Positions 1 to 9,404 of a stretch of DNA of 64,000 bases are shown here, in pieces. Origin of the DNA: Prochlorococcus sp. AG-409-B05 (lineage in GTDB: Bacteria > Cyanobacteriota > Cyanobacteriia > PCC-6307 > Cyanobiaceae); assembly GCA_003216075.1 (NCBI GenBank), contig QCJK01000005.1, positions 1 to 64,000 of the forward strand. Direction: 5' to 3'. The position numbers were made by a program, and so were the translations under genes. Position 1 is the stretch's first letter. Each line of letters opens with the position of its first letter. A model generated the notes under the pieces. That model worked only from the letters and a program-made list of their open reading frames with translations, did no database searches and was not told the origin of the DNA.

Positions 1-1008
1 TTTATTGGTGCAAACTCTGAAAAAGAAATTTTATTTACACGAAATGCAACAGAAGCAATAAACCTTGTTGCTCACACATGGGGAAATAAATATCTCGAAA
101 AAGGAGATGAAATATTACTTACCTTGATGGAACATCATAGCAACCTGGTCCCATGGCAAATGGTTGCTAATCGTACTGGATGTGTTCTACGACATGTAGG
201 TATAACATCCTCTGGTGAGCTTGACCTTCATGACCTCAAATGCAAACTAAATCATCGCACTAAGTTAGTAAGCTTTGTCCATATTAGTAATACACTTGGA
301 TGCTGCAATCCAATAGAAGAAATAACCGAATTAGCTCATCATGCTGGAGCCTTAGTACTGATTGATGCTTGCCAAAGTTTGGCTCATCAAAAACTCAATG
401 TTAAGTCGCTAAATATAGATTTCTTAGCTGGCTCATCACATAAAATTTGTGGTCCCACAGGGATAGGATTCCTTTGGGCTCGTGAAGAAATTTTAAATGA
501 TATGCCCCCTTTCCTTGGTGGTGGAGAAATGATCCAAAATGTTTTTCTGGATCACAGCGAATGGGCAGAGCTACCACATAAATTTGAAGCAGGTACTCCA
601 GCGATAGGAGAAGCTATTGGGATGGGAGCGGCTATCAATTATTTAACTTCAGTAGGTTTGGAAGAAATTCATTCTTGGGAACAAATACTTACCAAGCATT
701 TATTTGAGAAACTAAAAGCTATAAATGGTTTACACATACTTGGTCCAAGCCCTAGCCAACAACCTAAGCGAGGCGCATTAGCAACCTTTAACATTGAAGA
801 GCTACATGCAAATGATATTGCTGAATTGCTAGATTCAAATGGGATCTGCATCCGAAGTGGTCATCATTGCTGTCAACCTTTGCATAGGCATTACAGCCTG
901 AATGCAACTGCAAGAGCAAGTCTTAGTTTTACAACAACAATTAGTGAGATAGATAGATTTGTTGATGAACTAATCTCTGCAATATCATTTTTAAAAAAAT
1001 ATAGCTAG
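1..1008 (+). CDS. sufS: Cysteine desulfurase SufS, 5' end outside window
   Basis: PLP-dependent enzyme that takes sulfur from cysteine for Fe-S cluster assembly by the SUF system. The reading frame is open from base 1, so the N-terminus lies left of the window. The visible part has the substrate and cofactor motifs EHHSN and SSHK (the PLP lysine codon is at 442-444). It also has the C-terminal RSGHHC motif, with the catalytic persulfide cysteine at 868-870. A second cysteine follows directly where most SufS proteins have alanine. The stop codon overlaps that of the convergent peptidase gene in a shared CTAG. In cyanobacteria sufS usually follows sufBCD, which would lie just upstream; that is expectation, not seen here. 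Confidence 0.95.
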   Translation, partial: FIGANSEKEILFTRNATEAINLVAHTWGNKYLEKGDEILLTLMEHHSNLVPWQMVANRTGCVLRHVGITSSGELDLHDLKCKLNHRTKLVSFVHISNTLGCCNPIEEITELAHHAGALVLIDACQSLAHQKLNVKSLNIDFLAGSSHKICGPTGIGFLWAREEILNDMPPFLGGGEMIQNVFLDHSEWAELPHKFEAGTPAIGEAIGMGAAINYLTSVGLEEIHSWEQILTKHLFEKLKAINGLHILGPSPSQQPKRGALATFNIEELHANDIAELLDSNGICIRSGHHCCQPLHRHYSLNATARASLSFTTTISEIDRFVDELISAISFLKKYS

Positions 1009-2969
1009 AGCTTTAAATGCTTAACAAAAAAGCGTTCAGTTTCTTTCAAAACTTTTATTTTGACGGACTTATCTCTAAAACCATGCCCTTCATGAGGAAA
1101 TTGATATTCCACAACAGGAATATTATTTTCCCTTAATTTTTCAATAATAGCTTGAGTCTGTAGAGGTAAGACAACTCTATCCTTAAGACCTTGAAAGAAT
1201 ATGACTGGGCAAGTAATATCTTCGACATTATTTAATGGTGAGCGATTCTTATATACTAAGAAATTCTGCAATCGAGAGCCAATCAAATAATCCAAATAAC
1301 CGGCTTCAAAACGATGACTCTGTTCTGCCAAAGCAACAAGATCACTCACTGCATATCTACAAGCTGCTACACGAAAAACATCTGTAAAACACAAACAAGC
1401 CAATGTAGTGAAGCCACCTGCACTTCCGCCCTCAATGGCAACAAGTTCCTTGTCAGCCTTGCCCTGGGCCACTAATTCCTTCGCCGCTGCTGCACAATCA
1501 AACACATCAACTTCACCCCAACCATGCTTTAAACGCTCTCTATACAAACGGCCAAAACCTGACGATCCTCCATAATTCACATCAACAACTCCCCAACCTC
1601 GAGAAGTCCAAAATTGAATTTCAAGATTCAATCCTGACCTAGCCATAGAAGTGGGACCACTATGACTTTTGACCAATAATGGAGAAGCTACTTTTGATCG
1701 GTTAATTGGAGGGTAATACCAGGAATGTGTCCATTGACCTGCATACCCCTTAAACCAAAATGGCTCAGGCTTACTAATTTCATAATCGTTCAAAATTGGT
1801 TGCTTAACTAAGCAGTAATCCCAAGAGTCAAGCCTTAAATCAAGTTCTAAAAGACCAGAAGCAGTCAAAGAATTGCTAGCAATCGCAACAGCACGATCTG
1901 ATTGTGCATTTAAACCTGATAATTCATCAAAAGGTTGATTCAATTCAGAGATTTGACCATCTAAATGCAAAAGATTTAGTCGCCAAATACCGTTCTTACA
2001 ATTAGCAGAAAGTATCTTTTCACCAGCTGCACTAGTAGTAGACATTCCATAAACCCATTGAGGCATAGCTGCTTCAGATTCCATTGGCCATAAACGATGC
2101 CATTCAGCTGCATTATTAGAAGCAATATCTGGGCCAGTGATCATCAAATTCCACCAACCACTTTGGTCTTCTGCCACAACTAGTTCTCCAGTAGGTAACC
2201 AAATTGGTTGAAAAACTGAAATTTGCTTTTGATTGTTTATATCTGTCCCGGCTAACAATTTTTTAGATAAAATTTCTCCATCTTTATCTAAAGAAGCCCA
2301 CCAAAGTTGACTGGCTTCCCAAGGCATTGAGAGTTTCTGCCATTCGACCCAAACAAGTTGGTCTCCAGAAGGACTTAAGGCTGCGTATCCTGCAAAATCC
2401 AAAGGCCGATGAAGGATCTTGGTCGGCTGATCCTCGTCATTCAAAGAATAGGCAACCAAGAAATCCTTTCCATCCTTTTCCATTACGCCTATCCATCTCT
2501 TACGAGACAAATCAATTAGTCCATCAGCCAAGCAAAATGCAGATTTAATCGATACGCGCCTTGGATCTTGAAGAGGTTTAAGCCAACACATTTTCTCGTT
2601 AGGGTTTTTAGAGCAATCTTCAAAGGATTGAGTCCAAAGACAGCCATCATCATCATCATCAATCCAAGTCATGACTATCTGGCTCTCATCACACGCAATA
2701 GCTAAAGCTCCTCCCCCATATTCATGAACTCTCGTACGCAGATTGATTGGGGGAGGGGTCAACTCCTGAGGCCTCACATCCTTCCGGCCCCAAGGACGGA
2801 TCAATGCAGTAGTTCTTCCGCCTTCTTCAGGACGTTGTTCCAACCAAAGCACCAAATCATTCACAAGACGTGGTTCTTTCAAGGTTGGAGTTTGCCCCAA
2901 AACAAGCTCAGCAGATAAAGGCTGAGCTTGCCTCAGTAAATGATTTGCGGAGCTCCTTTGCTGTTTCAT
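1005..2969 (-). CDS. S9 family prolyl oligopeptidase-like serine peptidase
   Basis: Probable cytoplasmic alpha/beta-hydrolase peptidase of family S9 (dipeptidyl aminopeptidase/acylaminoacyl peptidase type) that trims peptides. It has an N-terminal beta-propeller-like region of about 400 residues and a C-terminal hydrolase domain. That domain holds the nucleophile motif GGSAGGF, the acid in LKDRVV and the histidine in HEGHGF, so the catalytic triad is complete. The frame is open to 3062, but the first ATG giving a normal N-terminus (MKQQRSS) is at 2969; the longer form would overlap the divergent def gene. The true substrate is unknown. Confidence 0.88.
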   Translation of the reverse strand: MKQQRSSANHLLRQAQPLSAELVLGQTPTLKEPRLVNDLVLWLEQRPEEGGRTTALIRPWGRKDVRPQELTPPPINLRTRVHEYGGGALAIACDESQIVMTWIDDDDDGCLWTQSFEDCSKNPNEKMCWLKPLQDPRRVSIKSAFCLADGLIDLSRKRWIGVMEKDGKDFLVAYSLNDEDQPTKILHRPLDFAGYAALSPSGDQLVWVEWQKLSMPWEASQLWWASLDKDGEILSKKLLAGTDINNQKQISVFQPIWLPTGELVVAEDQSGWWNLMITGPDIASNNAAEWHRLWPMESEAAMPQWVYGMSTTSAAGEKILSANCKNGIWRLNLLHLDGQISELNQPFDELSGLNAQSDRAVAIASNSLTASGLLELDLRLDSWDYCLVKQPILNDYEISKPEPFWFKGYAGQWTHSWYYPPINRSKVASPLLVKSHSGPTSMARSGLNLEIQFWTSRGWGVVDVNYGGSSGFGRLYRERLKHGWGEVDVFDCAAAAKELVAQGKADKELVAIEGGSAGGFTTLACLCFTDVFRVAACRYAVSDLVALAEQSHRFEAGYLDYLIGSRLQNFLVYKNRSPLNNVEDITCPVIFFQGLKDRVVLPLQTQAIIEKLRENNIPVVEYQFPHEGHGFRDKSVKIKVLKETERFFVKHLKL

Positions 2970-3034
2970 TGAAAATTCGAAAGGAAATTGTGAACGCCCT
3001 AGTAAAATGAAAAGGATGTTTCTACACCGACCCC

Positions 3035-3655
3035 TTGAGTAGAAGCTTTGCTCAAATGGCAAAAAATGCCGAAAAAATCACGACCTCCTTCACTATCTCA
3101 AAGGAGCCCCTAGAAACTCCTCCCCTTGAGATATGCACACTAGGGAATGAAGTGCTACGTAAATCTGCAAAAAGAATTAGCAAAGTTGATGAATCTATTA
3201 GGGATTTAACCAAGAAAATGCTTCAAAGCATGTACTCAGCCAAAGGGATTGGCTTGGCAGCACCACAAGTAGGCGTCCACAAACAACTTTTAGTCATTGA
3301 CTTAGATATAGAAAATCCCACTAGTCCTCCTTTAATTCTCATCAATCCAGAAATCATTGGAACTAGTGCCACCGTGACAACTTATGAAGAGGGATGCCTA
3401 AGTATCCCAGGTGTTTATCTTGACGTAATTAGGCCTTCAACAATCAAGCTAAGTTTTCGAGACGAAATGGGACGACCAAAAAAAATGAATGCAGATGGCC
3501 TATTAGCTCGTTGCATCCAACATGAAATTGATCACCTGAAAGGTGTACTTTTTGTTGACAGGGTCACTACTCACGATGACCTGACACGCGAACTTAAAGA
3601 GCACGGCTTTCAGAGCAAGGATGTTCGCTTTCTATCTTCAGCTAAATCTCAATAA
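3035..3655 (+). CDS. def: Peptide deformylase
   Basis: Removes the formyl group from the N-terminal methionine of nascent proteins. All three metal and active-site motifs are present: GIGLAAPQVG, EEGCLSIPG (metal cysteine) and HEIDH (metal histidines and catalytic glutamate). The 206 residues include the N-terminal extension typical of marine picocyanobacteria. The start is TTG at 3035 (MSRSFAQMAKNAEK). It is preferred over the ATG at 3056 because homologues as I know them carry a similar SFAQxAKNAEK opening; this is family knowledge. The gene is divergent from the S9 peptidase, with a short shared promoter region. Confidence 0.95.
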   Translation: MSRSFAQMAKNAEKITTSFTISKEPLETPPLEICTLGNEVLRKSAKRISKVDESIRDLTKKMLQSMYSAKGIGLAAPQVGVHKQLLVIDLDIENPTSPPLILINPEIIGTSATVTTYEEGCLSIPGVYLDVIRPSTIKLSFRDEMGRPKKMNADGLLARCIQHEIDHLKGVLFVDRVTTHDDLTRELKEHGFQSKDVRFLSSAKSQ

Positions 3656-3959
3656 CTTTCACAAGATGCCTTTATACTAAATTGTCTTATTGATAATAAT
3701 AGAGGGAGCACAACACCCTTTAATAATATAATTTAGATTCTTATCTTCATGTCATTTGTTTTGAAAAATTCTCAGTAATTAAATAATATTTAAACTTGAC
3801 CATTACTTATATCTAAAACATAGACATATAATCTTAAAAGAACTTTGATACGGATAATTATCCTGATAAGTTTAACTACTTCTGATGTTTCACAAAATCA
3901 AATATGTTGTTATTCCAAAAAAATCTAAAATAGAATACAGAGCATGCAATCAATTTGAT

Positions 3960-4301
3960 ATGACAAGTTCAACACTTTTTACGAAAATTCTTCAGGGAGA
4001 AATTCCCTGTGATGAAGTTTATAGTGACGAATTTTGTTTGGCATTCCGAGATATCAACCCTCAAGCCCCAACACATATACTCATCATTCCTCGGAAACCA
4101 ATAGAAAGTCTTTGCAAAGTTGAACAAGAAGACAAAGCACTGCTAGGGCATCTACTATTAGTGACTCAAAAAGTAGCAAATCAAGAAGGCTTAACTCAGT
4201 GGCGAACGGTTATCAATACAGGAGCAGAAGCAGGTCAAACCATTTTTCATCTGCATTTACATGTGATTGGTGGTCGTCATCAATCTTGGCCACCAGGTTA
4301 A
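3960..4301 (+). CDS. HIT family nucleotide-binding hydrolase
   Basis: Histidine-triad protein of the Hint/PKCI type that hydrolyses phosphoramidate bonds of nucleotides. The C-terminal HLHLHVIGG is the HxHxHxx triad. An N-terminal substrate-binding segment (FRDINPQAPTHILIIP) also fits the family, and 113 residues is the usual length. The frame is open from an ATG at 3885, but the added residues do not resemble the family. The ATG at 3960 opens the normal MTSSTLFTKI sequence, so it is chosen here. The preceding 229 bases contain no gene that I recognise. Confidence 0.92.
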   Translation: MTSSTLFTKILQGEIPCDEVYSDEFCLAFRDINPQAPTHILIIPRKPIESLCKVEQEDKALLGHLLLVTQKVANQEGLTQWRTVINTGAEAGQTIFHLHLHVIGGRHQSWPPG

Positions 4302-4469
4302 TTGACCGTGCAACGAAATCCAAGCCAGATATGAAACCAAAAGCTCTTTAGGCTAAGGAGTAATGATTTATAAAACCTCTACAAGCACAAAATCGAGATA
4401 ATTAACAGGATTCAACCTTGCTAATTAAATTTAACGCGAGATCCTTTATTCAAGTCCTAAGAATATGCC

Positions 4470-4763
4470 ATGAGTATGTCTAAGCAAAAGAAAAATAGGA
4501 CATGGCTCAAAACTATTCCTTCGCCATGGTTTTCCACAAGTGAAATACTAGAGTACCTTGGTATTTCAGATCAAGAGCTTGTTGAGCAAATAGAATTATT
4601 TACCGAAGGAATACATTACAAATATCAAACACCTAATGAACCTGGTAGTCCAATTCTCTGGAGAGCAGATCTAATCGATGAGTTGTTATGCTTGCCGGTT
4701 CCTCCTCTTGAAAAAGAAGCACTGCGGAATGCAATCAATAATCACATCACATGTCATAACTAG
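4470..4763 (+). CDS. Conserved small protein with possible helix-turn-helix
   Basis: A 97-residue soluble protein. The segment STSEILEYLGISDQEL around residues 22-37 resembles the helix-turn-helix of excisionase/MerR-like winged-helix domains. It is followed by a segment (GIHYKYQTPNEPGSPILWR) that could be a wing. No catalytic motif is seen. It sits between the HIT gene and an ABC transporter with 167- and 303-base gaps, so it is probably transcribed alone. DNA binding is inference from the predicted helices only; no named function is recognised. Confidence 0.65.
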   Translation: MSMSKQKKNRTWLKTIPSPWFSTSEILEYLGISDQELVEQIELFTEGIHYKYQTPNEPGSPILWRADLIDELLCLPVPPLEKEALRNAINNHITCHN

Positions 4764-5066
4764 CCTCATGAAAATCATACAAAATGTAGAAAGGTTGCAA
4801 ATCATTCAAAGGTAAGCCTCTCCTATATAGACGTCAATCAAGGCATCAGATAAAAGCATCACATGCAAGCAACGCATTTTTAAAAGAATCAGACGTAATT
4901 GATTGTTTTACACAGTTCAATCTATGGCTGTAAAACATCATTAGTAAAATCGCCTAGTACAATAAAGCGAAACTGAAGTCTCATGCCCTTAAAGGGTGTC
5001 AAGATGAGACGTTAAGCTCAACCCCTCTAACTCTTCTCATTAATAAATAAATATTGTGATATCACT
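4764..5066. other. Intergenic region with a structured leader element
   Basis: A 303-base gap upstream of the ABC transporter gene. The only clear structure is at 4978-5010, where GTCTCAT pairs with ATGAGAC and encloses a small CCC/GGG hairpin. The rest is AT-rich with no open frame of interest. Confidence 0.5.
4978..5010 (+). promoter_or_regulatory. Two-tier hairpin upstream of the ABC exporter gene
   Basis: A 7-bp perfect outer stem (GTCTCAT at 4978-4984 with ATGAGAC at 5004-5010) encloses an inner CCC/GGG hairpin. It lies 57 bases before the transporter start and is not followed by a T-run, so it is not an ordinary terminator. It could be a leader regulatory structure or part of a small RNA. 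Seen by eye only. Confidence 0.35.
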
Positions 5067-7055
5067 ATGAACACCTCTATCTCAGGCAAACAAAAGACTC
5101 TTAGTATTCAACTGGGTAAGCTTAGACGTTTAGCGCAACCATTTTTTCTTCCTTTAGATCAAGTAAGCGGCTGGCAATTTATATGGTTACTCATATGCTT
5201 ACTGTTCTGTGTTGGTGGATTAGTTCTAATCTCGATAACTGGACTAATAGAAATCCTAGAAAAATTTCAACCAATTCTGACTGAAAAATACCTTGGTGGA
5301 GTTGTAAAGACAATTGCAACAATTTGGACTAGTTCTTGGGGATGGTTATTTTCTATACTATTCATAATTGGATCATGCAGTTTCTTCGCATTCCGGCAAC
5401 AACTTCGAAATCGAAAATGGATCCACTGGTTATTACTCGGGATAATAGTATTAATGTTGCTCGCAGTGAATGGAATCAACGCTGGAATTGGCTTTATCGC
5501 TAGAGATTTGACTAATGCTTTAGTACAAAAAGAACAAAGTGGATTTTACCGAATTCTAGGTATTTACGCATGCTGTTTTATTGTTGCACTCCCAATCAGA
5601 GTATCTCAAATATTTTTTACTTATAAATTAGGACTTATCTGGAGAGAATGGCTTTCTAATAGTCTTATTTCTGACTATTTAAACAACAAAGCTTATTATA
5701 TTTTAAATCCAAATGATGAGCAAGTAACAGATGTAGATAATCCTGACCAAAGAATCACGGATGACACAAGAGCATTTACTGGGCAAAGTTTACAATTCAC
5801 GCTTGGCATTTTTGATGCATTATTAACTTTTTCTCTCAATATATTAATTCTTTGGAGCATAAGCACAACACTAACCTTTTCATTATTTGGCTATGCAGCA
5901 TTTGCTACAACTATATTAATAATAGCCGGAAAAAATCTTGTCAGGATAGATTTTGACCAACTACGCTATGAAGCTGACTTTAGGTATGGCCTAGTTCATA
6001 TTAGAGATAATGCTGAGTCCATTGCTTTTTACTCAGGAGAAGACCCTGAGAAAAATGAGACCAAGAGAAGATTGGACTCCGTGGTTCAAAATTTCAATCT
6101 TCTAATAATCTGGCGTGTAATTATTGATGTAATGAGACGTTCCATAAATTATGCGGGCAATTTTTTTCCATATCTAATCATGGCTATTCCATACTTTGCA
6201 GGTGAAATTGATTATGGAAGATTTATACAGGCTAGTTTTGCTTTCGGAATGGTAGAAGGCTCATTATTTTTTGTTGTTAATCAAATAGAGGAATTAGCAA
6301 AGTTTACGGCAGGAATAAGTAGGCTGGAAGGGTTCCAGTCGAAAGTAGAGCAAGTAAATCATCGCAAAGAAAAAAATCAAATAATTGCTACTTCTTCTAA
6401 AGAACATATACTTATTAAAAATGCCGATCTATATCCACCAGGTAGCAATGAGGTTATTATTAATAATTTAAATTTAAGTATCAATCAACAAGATAAGTTA
6501 TTAGTTGTAGGTCCATCTGGTTGCGGTAAAACATCTCTTCTCAGAATGATCAGTGGTTTATGGAAGCCACATACTGGAACTATAGAAAAACCCAATACGG
6601 GTGATTTACTCTTTATACCGCAGAAGCCATATATGATATTAGGGTCACTTAGAGAGCAACTATGTTATCCAACTGAAGAAAATAAATTTAGTGATGAACA
6701 ACTAAGATCCGTACTTCACGAAGTCAAGCTTGAATCACTAATTGAAAGATATCCAGACCTAGACATCAAACAAGATTGGCCAAGAATACTTTCCCTAGGT
6801 GAGCAACAAAGACTTGCCTTTGGGAGGTTGCTTTTAAACGCACCAACATTTGCCGTTTTAGATGAAGCAACTAGTGCATTAGATGTAAAAACTGAAAAAC
6901 ATCTATACGAATTACTCCGAAATAGAGATTTAGCTGTCATTAGTGTTGGTCACCGACCAACCCTTATAGAATTCCATTCATCAGTGCTTGAATTGGTAGG
7001 AGATGGCAATTGGCGTCTCCTACCAACAACTAGCTATCACTTTGAGCAATCCTGA
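5067..7055 (+). CDS. ABC transporter, fused permease and ATPase (SbmA/YddA type)
   Basis: Half-transporter of 662 residues that would act as a homodimer in the inner or thylakoid membrane. About six hydrophobic segments fill residues 30-420. The ATPase domain (about 440-650) has Walker A GPSGCGKTS, signature LSLGEQQRL, Walker B FAVLDEATSALD and the H-loop histidine in SVGHRP. The membrane part fits the ABC_membrane_2 family (SbmA/BacA, ABCD type), which moves peptides, cofactors or fatty acyl compounds. The substrate cannot be read from sequence. The gene is followed after 9 bases by hli, so the two are probably co-transcribed. Confidence 0.9.
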   Translation: MNTSISGKQKTLSIQLGKLRRLAQPFFLPLDQVSGWQFIWLLICLLFCVGGLVLISITGLIEILEKFQPILTEKYLGGVVKTIATIWTSSWGWLFSILFIIGSCSFFAFRQQLRNRKWIHWLLLGIIVLMLLAVNGINAGIGFIARDLTNALVQKEQSGFYRILGIYACCFIVALPIRVSQIFFTYKLGLIWREWLSNSLISDYLNNKAYYILNPNDEQVTDVDNPDQRITDDTRAFTGQSLQFTLGIFDALLTFSLNILILWSISTTLTFSLFGYAAFATTILIIAGKNLVRIDFDQLRYEADFRYGLVHIRDNAESIAFYSGEDPEKNETKRRLDSVVQNFNLLIIWRVIIDVMRRSINYAGNFFPYLIMAIPYFAGEIDYGRFIQASFAFGMVEGSLFFVVNQIEELAKFTAGISRLEGFQSKVEQVNHRKEKNQIIATSSKEHILIKNADLYPPGSNEVIINNLNLSINQQDKLLVVGPSGCGKTSLLRMISGLWKPHTGTIEKPNTGDLLFIPQKPYMILGSLREQLCYPTEENKFSDEQLRSVLHEVKLESLIERYPDLDIKQDWPRILSLGEQQRLAFGRLLLNAPTFAVLDEATSALDVKTEKHLYELLRNRDLAVISVGHRPTLIEFHSSVLELVGDGNWRLLPTTSYHFEQS

Positions 7056-7064
7056 ACTAGTTCA

Positions 7065-7313
7065 ATGACCTCAAACAATCACGACGTAACTAGCGACAAG
7101 GATCTCCCTTCATCTGCTGCAGAATCTGACACGTTTGCAGAAAAACAAATTCCGAACACAAGTGCAACTACTGGAGACTTGCCCGAATTCGGCTGGAGCG
7201 CCTATGCGGAGCGAATTAATGGACGTTTCGCAATGATCGGATTTACAGCCGTTTTATTAATAGAAGCTTTAAGTGGCCAAACATTTTTGCATTGGTCAAG
7301 CCTCTTGAATTAA
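7065..7313 (+). CDS. hli: High-light-inducible protein (Hlip)
   Basis: An 82-residue single-helix chlorophyll-binding stress protein of the thylakoid membrane. The signature AERINGRFAMIGFTAVLL at about residues 45-62 is the ExxNGRxAMxGF motif of the LHC/ELIP superfamily. The N-terminal 40 residues are polar and variable. It follows the ABC transporter by 9 bases on the same strand, and a long N-terminus like this is common in the conserved (core) hli genes. Hlips bind chlorophyll and dissipate energy around photosystem II assembly intermediates; that role is family knowledge. Confidence 0.92.
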   Translation: MTSNNHDVTSDKDLPSSAAESDTFAEKQIPNTSATTGDLPEFGWSAYAERINGRFAMIGFTAVLLIEALSGQTFLHWSSLLN

Positions 7314-7335
7314 TGATCAACGATCTCCTTTAAGG

Positions 7336-7830
7336 TTAAAGACGTATCAAATCTAAATCCCATTTCCCATCCCTACTAACTTGAACAGCTAATACTCTTC
7401 CAGCACCATCTATGCTCACACGTCTGGGAATACCTCTAGGTTCTAATAAGATACGTTGAATGCTTCCAATATTGCGACGATAAACTATCAGTTCAGTTTT
7501 ATCATCTCTTTGATGTATAACTGCCAAAATAGTTCCATTAGCGTTAACACTTACACTGATTGGCTGTGCATCAAAACGATTAATTCCTGGAAGAGGAACG
7601 ACTCTTTTACTCCGCAAATCAACCAGCTGAACTTTTTCTCTGCCATTATTTCTTGTCAAACGAACAAGCCATTCATTCCCTAAAGATGGCTCTCTATAAC
7701 TACTAGATGACTGAGAAATTATATCATTCAACTGATATAATGGCCTTACATTTATGTTTGTAGCACAACCACCTAAAAGGAGAAATATCCACAGAAGATT
7801 AATAGTATATCTAAAGAGAATGAAATCCAT
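7336..7830 (-). CDS. TolB-like beta-propeller lipoprotein (first of pair)
   Basis: A 164-residue exported protein. The N-terminus has a hydrophobic segment ending in the lipobox LLGGC, so it is probably a lipid-anchored protein. The rest contains WD40/TolB-type strands (NEWLVRLTRNNGREKVQLVDLRS and similar repeats cut short here). It ends with a repeat like the one ending its neighbour. It lies 9 bases downstream of a second lipoprotein of the same architecture, which suggests tandem duplication and co-transcription. It is too short for a full six-blade propeller; function unknown. Confidence 0.78.
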   Translation of the reverse strand: MDFILFRYTINLLWIFLLLGGCATNINVRPLYQLNDIISQSSSSYREPSLGNEWLVRLTRNNGREKVQLVDLRSKRVVPLPGINRFDAQPISVSVNANGTILAVIHQRDDKTELIVYRRNIGSIQRILLEPRGIPRRVSIDGAGRVLAVQVSRDGKWDLDLIRL

Positions 7831-7839
7831 CTATTACTA

Positions 7840-8364
7840 TTAATCTAGAGAAGTAACCTGTGAAGCACTACGGATTCCACTTGGCTGATCTGGTTCAAGA
7901 TTTTGGCTTAAATCAAATAATTCAATTCGCCACTGACCTTTATCCGCAAGCTGCATCGCTAATTGAGTAGCATCGGGTGCAAGACTCAATCTCAAAGGTG
8001 TTCTACCACCAGATATTCGAACCTGAAAGATTTTTCCTGTCTGACGGTCATCAATAATGACCTCTCTTTTATTTCCTCGCTGAACTATCAACGCTAAATA
8101 ACGTCCATTCCAACTCAAAGAGGGAGAACTATGAGGTTGATGACGAGAAAGATTATTTAAAGGAATAACCCTTCCAGAGGACACATCCCTCAATTGGACA
8201 CTAGCTCTTCCATTTTTATCAACAATTAATGCAAGTTTTTCTCCATTACCACTCAAAGCAGGTTCTTCTTGGCTGTTAGATAAATATCCACTTGGCAGGC
8301 GTTGAACATCACTCACACAACTGCCAAGACCTAAACAAAAAATCAATAAAGAAATGATCTTCAA
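7840..8364 (-). CDS. TolB-like beta-propeller lipoprotein (second of pair)
   Basis: A 174-residue probable lipoprotein with signal and lipobox CLGLGSC, then three propeller-like repeats (EPALSGNGEKLALIVDKNG, SPSLSWNGRYLALIVQRG, RLSLAPDATQLAMQLAD). The repeats match the TolB/WD40-like PD40 pattern. The start is TTG at 8364 and the gene lies 6 bases downstream of ycf66, so ycf66 and the two lipoproteins look like one operon. Role unknown; a periplasmic protein-interaction function would fit the fold. Confidence 0.78.
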   Translation of the reverse strand: MKIISLLIFCLGLGSCVSDVQRLPSGYLSNSQEEPALSGNGEKLALIVDKNGRASVQLRDVSSGRVIPLNNLSRHQPHSSPSLSWNGRYLALIVQRGNKREVIIDDRQTGKIFQVRISGGRTPLRLSLAPDATQLAMQLADKGQWRIELFDLSQNLEPDQPSGIRSASQVTSLD

Positions 8365-8370
8365 AAGATT

Positions 8371-9321
8371 TCAATCATCGAAACGTGAACTATTGTCTCT
8401 CTGCCTTGAAGTCCGTTGTGAAGGACGGGCTGATCTTCCATCTGAAAAGCGTGAAGGCGAATTTCCTCTTGTAGGCTCTGACCGACGCATCCTTTCAGGT
8501 CGATCAGCCCTTTCTTCAGATGCTGAGAATGCAGCATCTTCTGCAGAGGAACGCATTGGTGATCCTTGAGGTACTCCCATTCGTCTCCCAGAGGATGAAT
8601 AAGTCCCTCCAGAATCAGGTCTCATCTCCTTTTGATTATTATTTTTGCGTCGTGAAGTTTGTTGATTAGCTAAAGGGCGTGAACCTCTTCTTTGCTCCTG
8701 ACGAGCATTCCTTCTCTGGCCAAAAGAGCTAGTGCTATTTAAATCATCCTCCTGACGATTAAACCTGGCCATTCGTCGTGAACTCTCCGAACTTGAATCC
8801 CTAGGAGGTTTATCTGGGCTAGTTCGAGAACGACGACTTGCAGCTTCTTCAGGAATCGCTGCCCTTGTTGTACGTCTTGGACGATAAAAATCATCCTCAT
8901 CATTGGTTTGATTAGTGCCATTAAATCTCCTTCTCAATGGCAAAGGCTCATCAAACTGATCATAATTTTCATCCCAATTATCATCTGACCCCCCTGTTGG
9001 CATTCGTCGAGGCGCTGGCTCATCATCAAAAAAAGAAGATCGACGAGCCTGATCCGTTGCTATGCCCCGTAAACGAACGCTTTCATAAGCGAAAAAAACT
9101 GTAGTGCCTGCCAACAAAAATTGTCCAAATTGAAGTATTGGATCTAAACGCCAACCCTGAAAAAAGAGGATCCCACCACAAAGAAGACCAATAGCAGCAA
9201 AAAAGACATCGTAATCACGAGCTAATGCTGGTTTGAAAGACCGCAAGAAATAAAGGCCTGCCCCGCACACAGCTAAGACAATGCCAACAATGCTGGCCCA
9301 ATTAAGACTGGCATTGACCAA
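8371..9321 (-). CDS. ycf66: Ycf66 family protein
   Basis: A 316-residue membrane protein of the Ycf66 family, found in cyanobacteria and some plastids. The first 100 residues hold three hydrophobic segments and the conserved stretch GWRLDPILQFGQ. The remaining two thirds are a low-complexity tail rich in Arg, Ser, Asp and Asn, probably disordered. The start is TTG at 9321, giving the family N-terminus MVNASLNWASIVG. It heads the run with the two lipoproteins. The biochemical role of Ycf66 is not established; its neighbour psbX suggests a photosynthetic link. Confidence 0.88.
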   Translation of the reverse strand: MVNASLNWASIVGIVLAVCGAGLYFLRSFKPALARDYDVFFAAIGLLCGGILFFQGWRLDPILQFGQFLLAGTTVFFAYESVRLRGIATDQARRSSFFDDEPAPRRMPTGGSDDNWDENYDQFDEPLPLRRRFNGTNQTNDEDDFYRPRRTTRAAIPEEAASRRSRTSPDKPPRDSSSESSRRMARFNRQEDDLNSTSSFGQRRNARQEQRRGSRPLANQQTSRRKNNNQKEMRPDSGGTYSSSGRRMGVPQGSPMRSSAEDAAFSASEERADRPERMRRSEPTRGNSPSRFSDGRSARPSQRTSRQRDNSSRFDD

Positions 9322-9404
9322 AGTTTTACCCCAGAAAACAAACAGTTAGAGAGGTATTAAGGTAAACCCCACTAACTGTTCAGTCTAAGAAGATTGCTAG
9401 GTAA

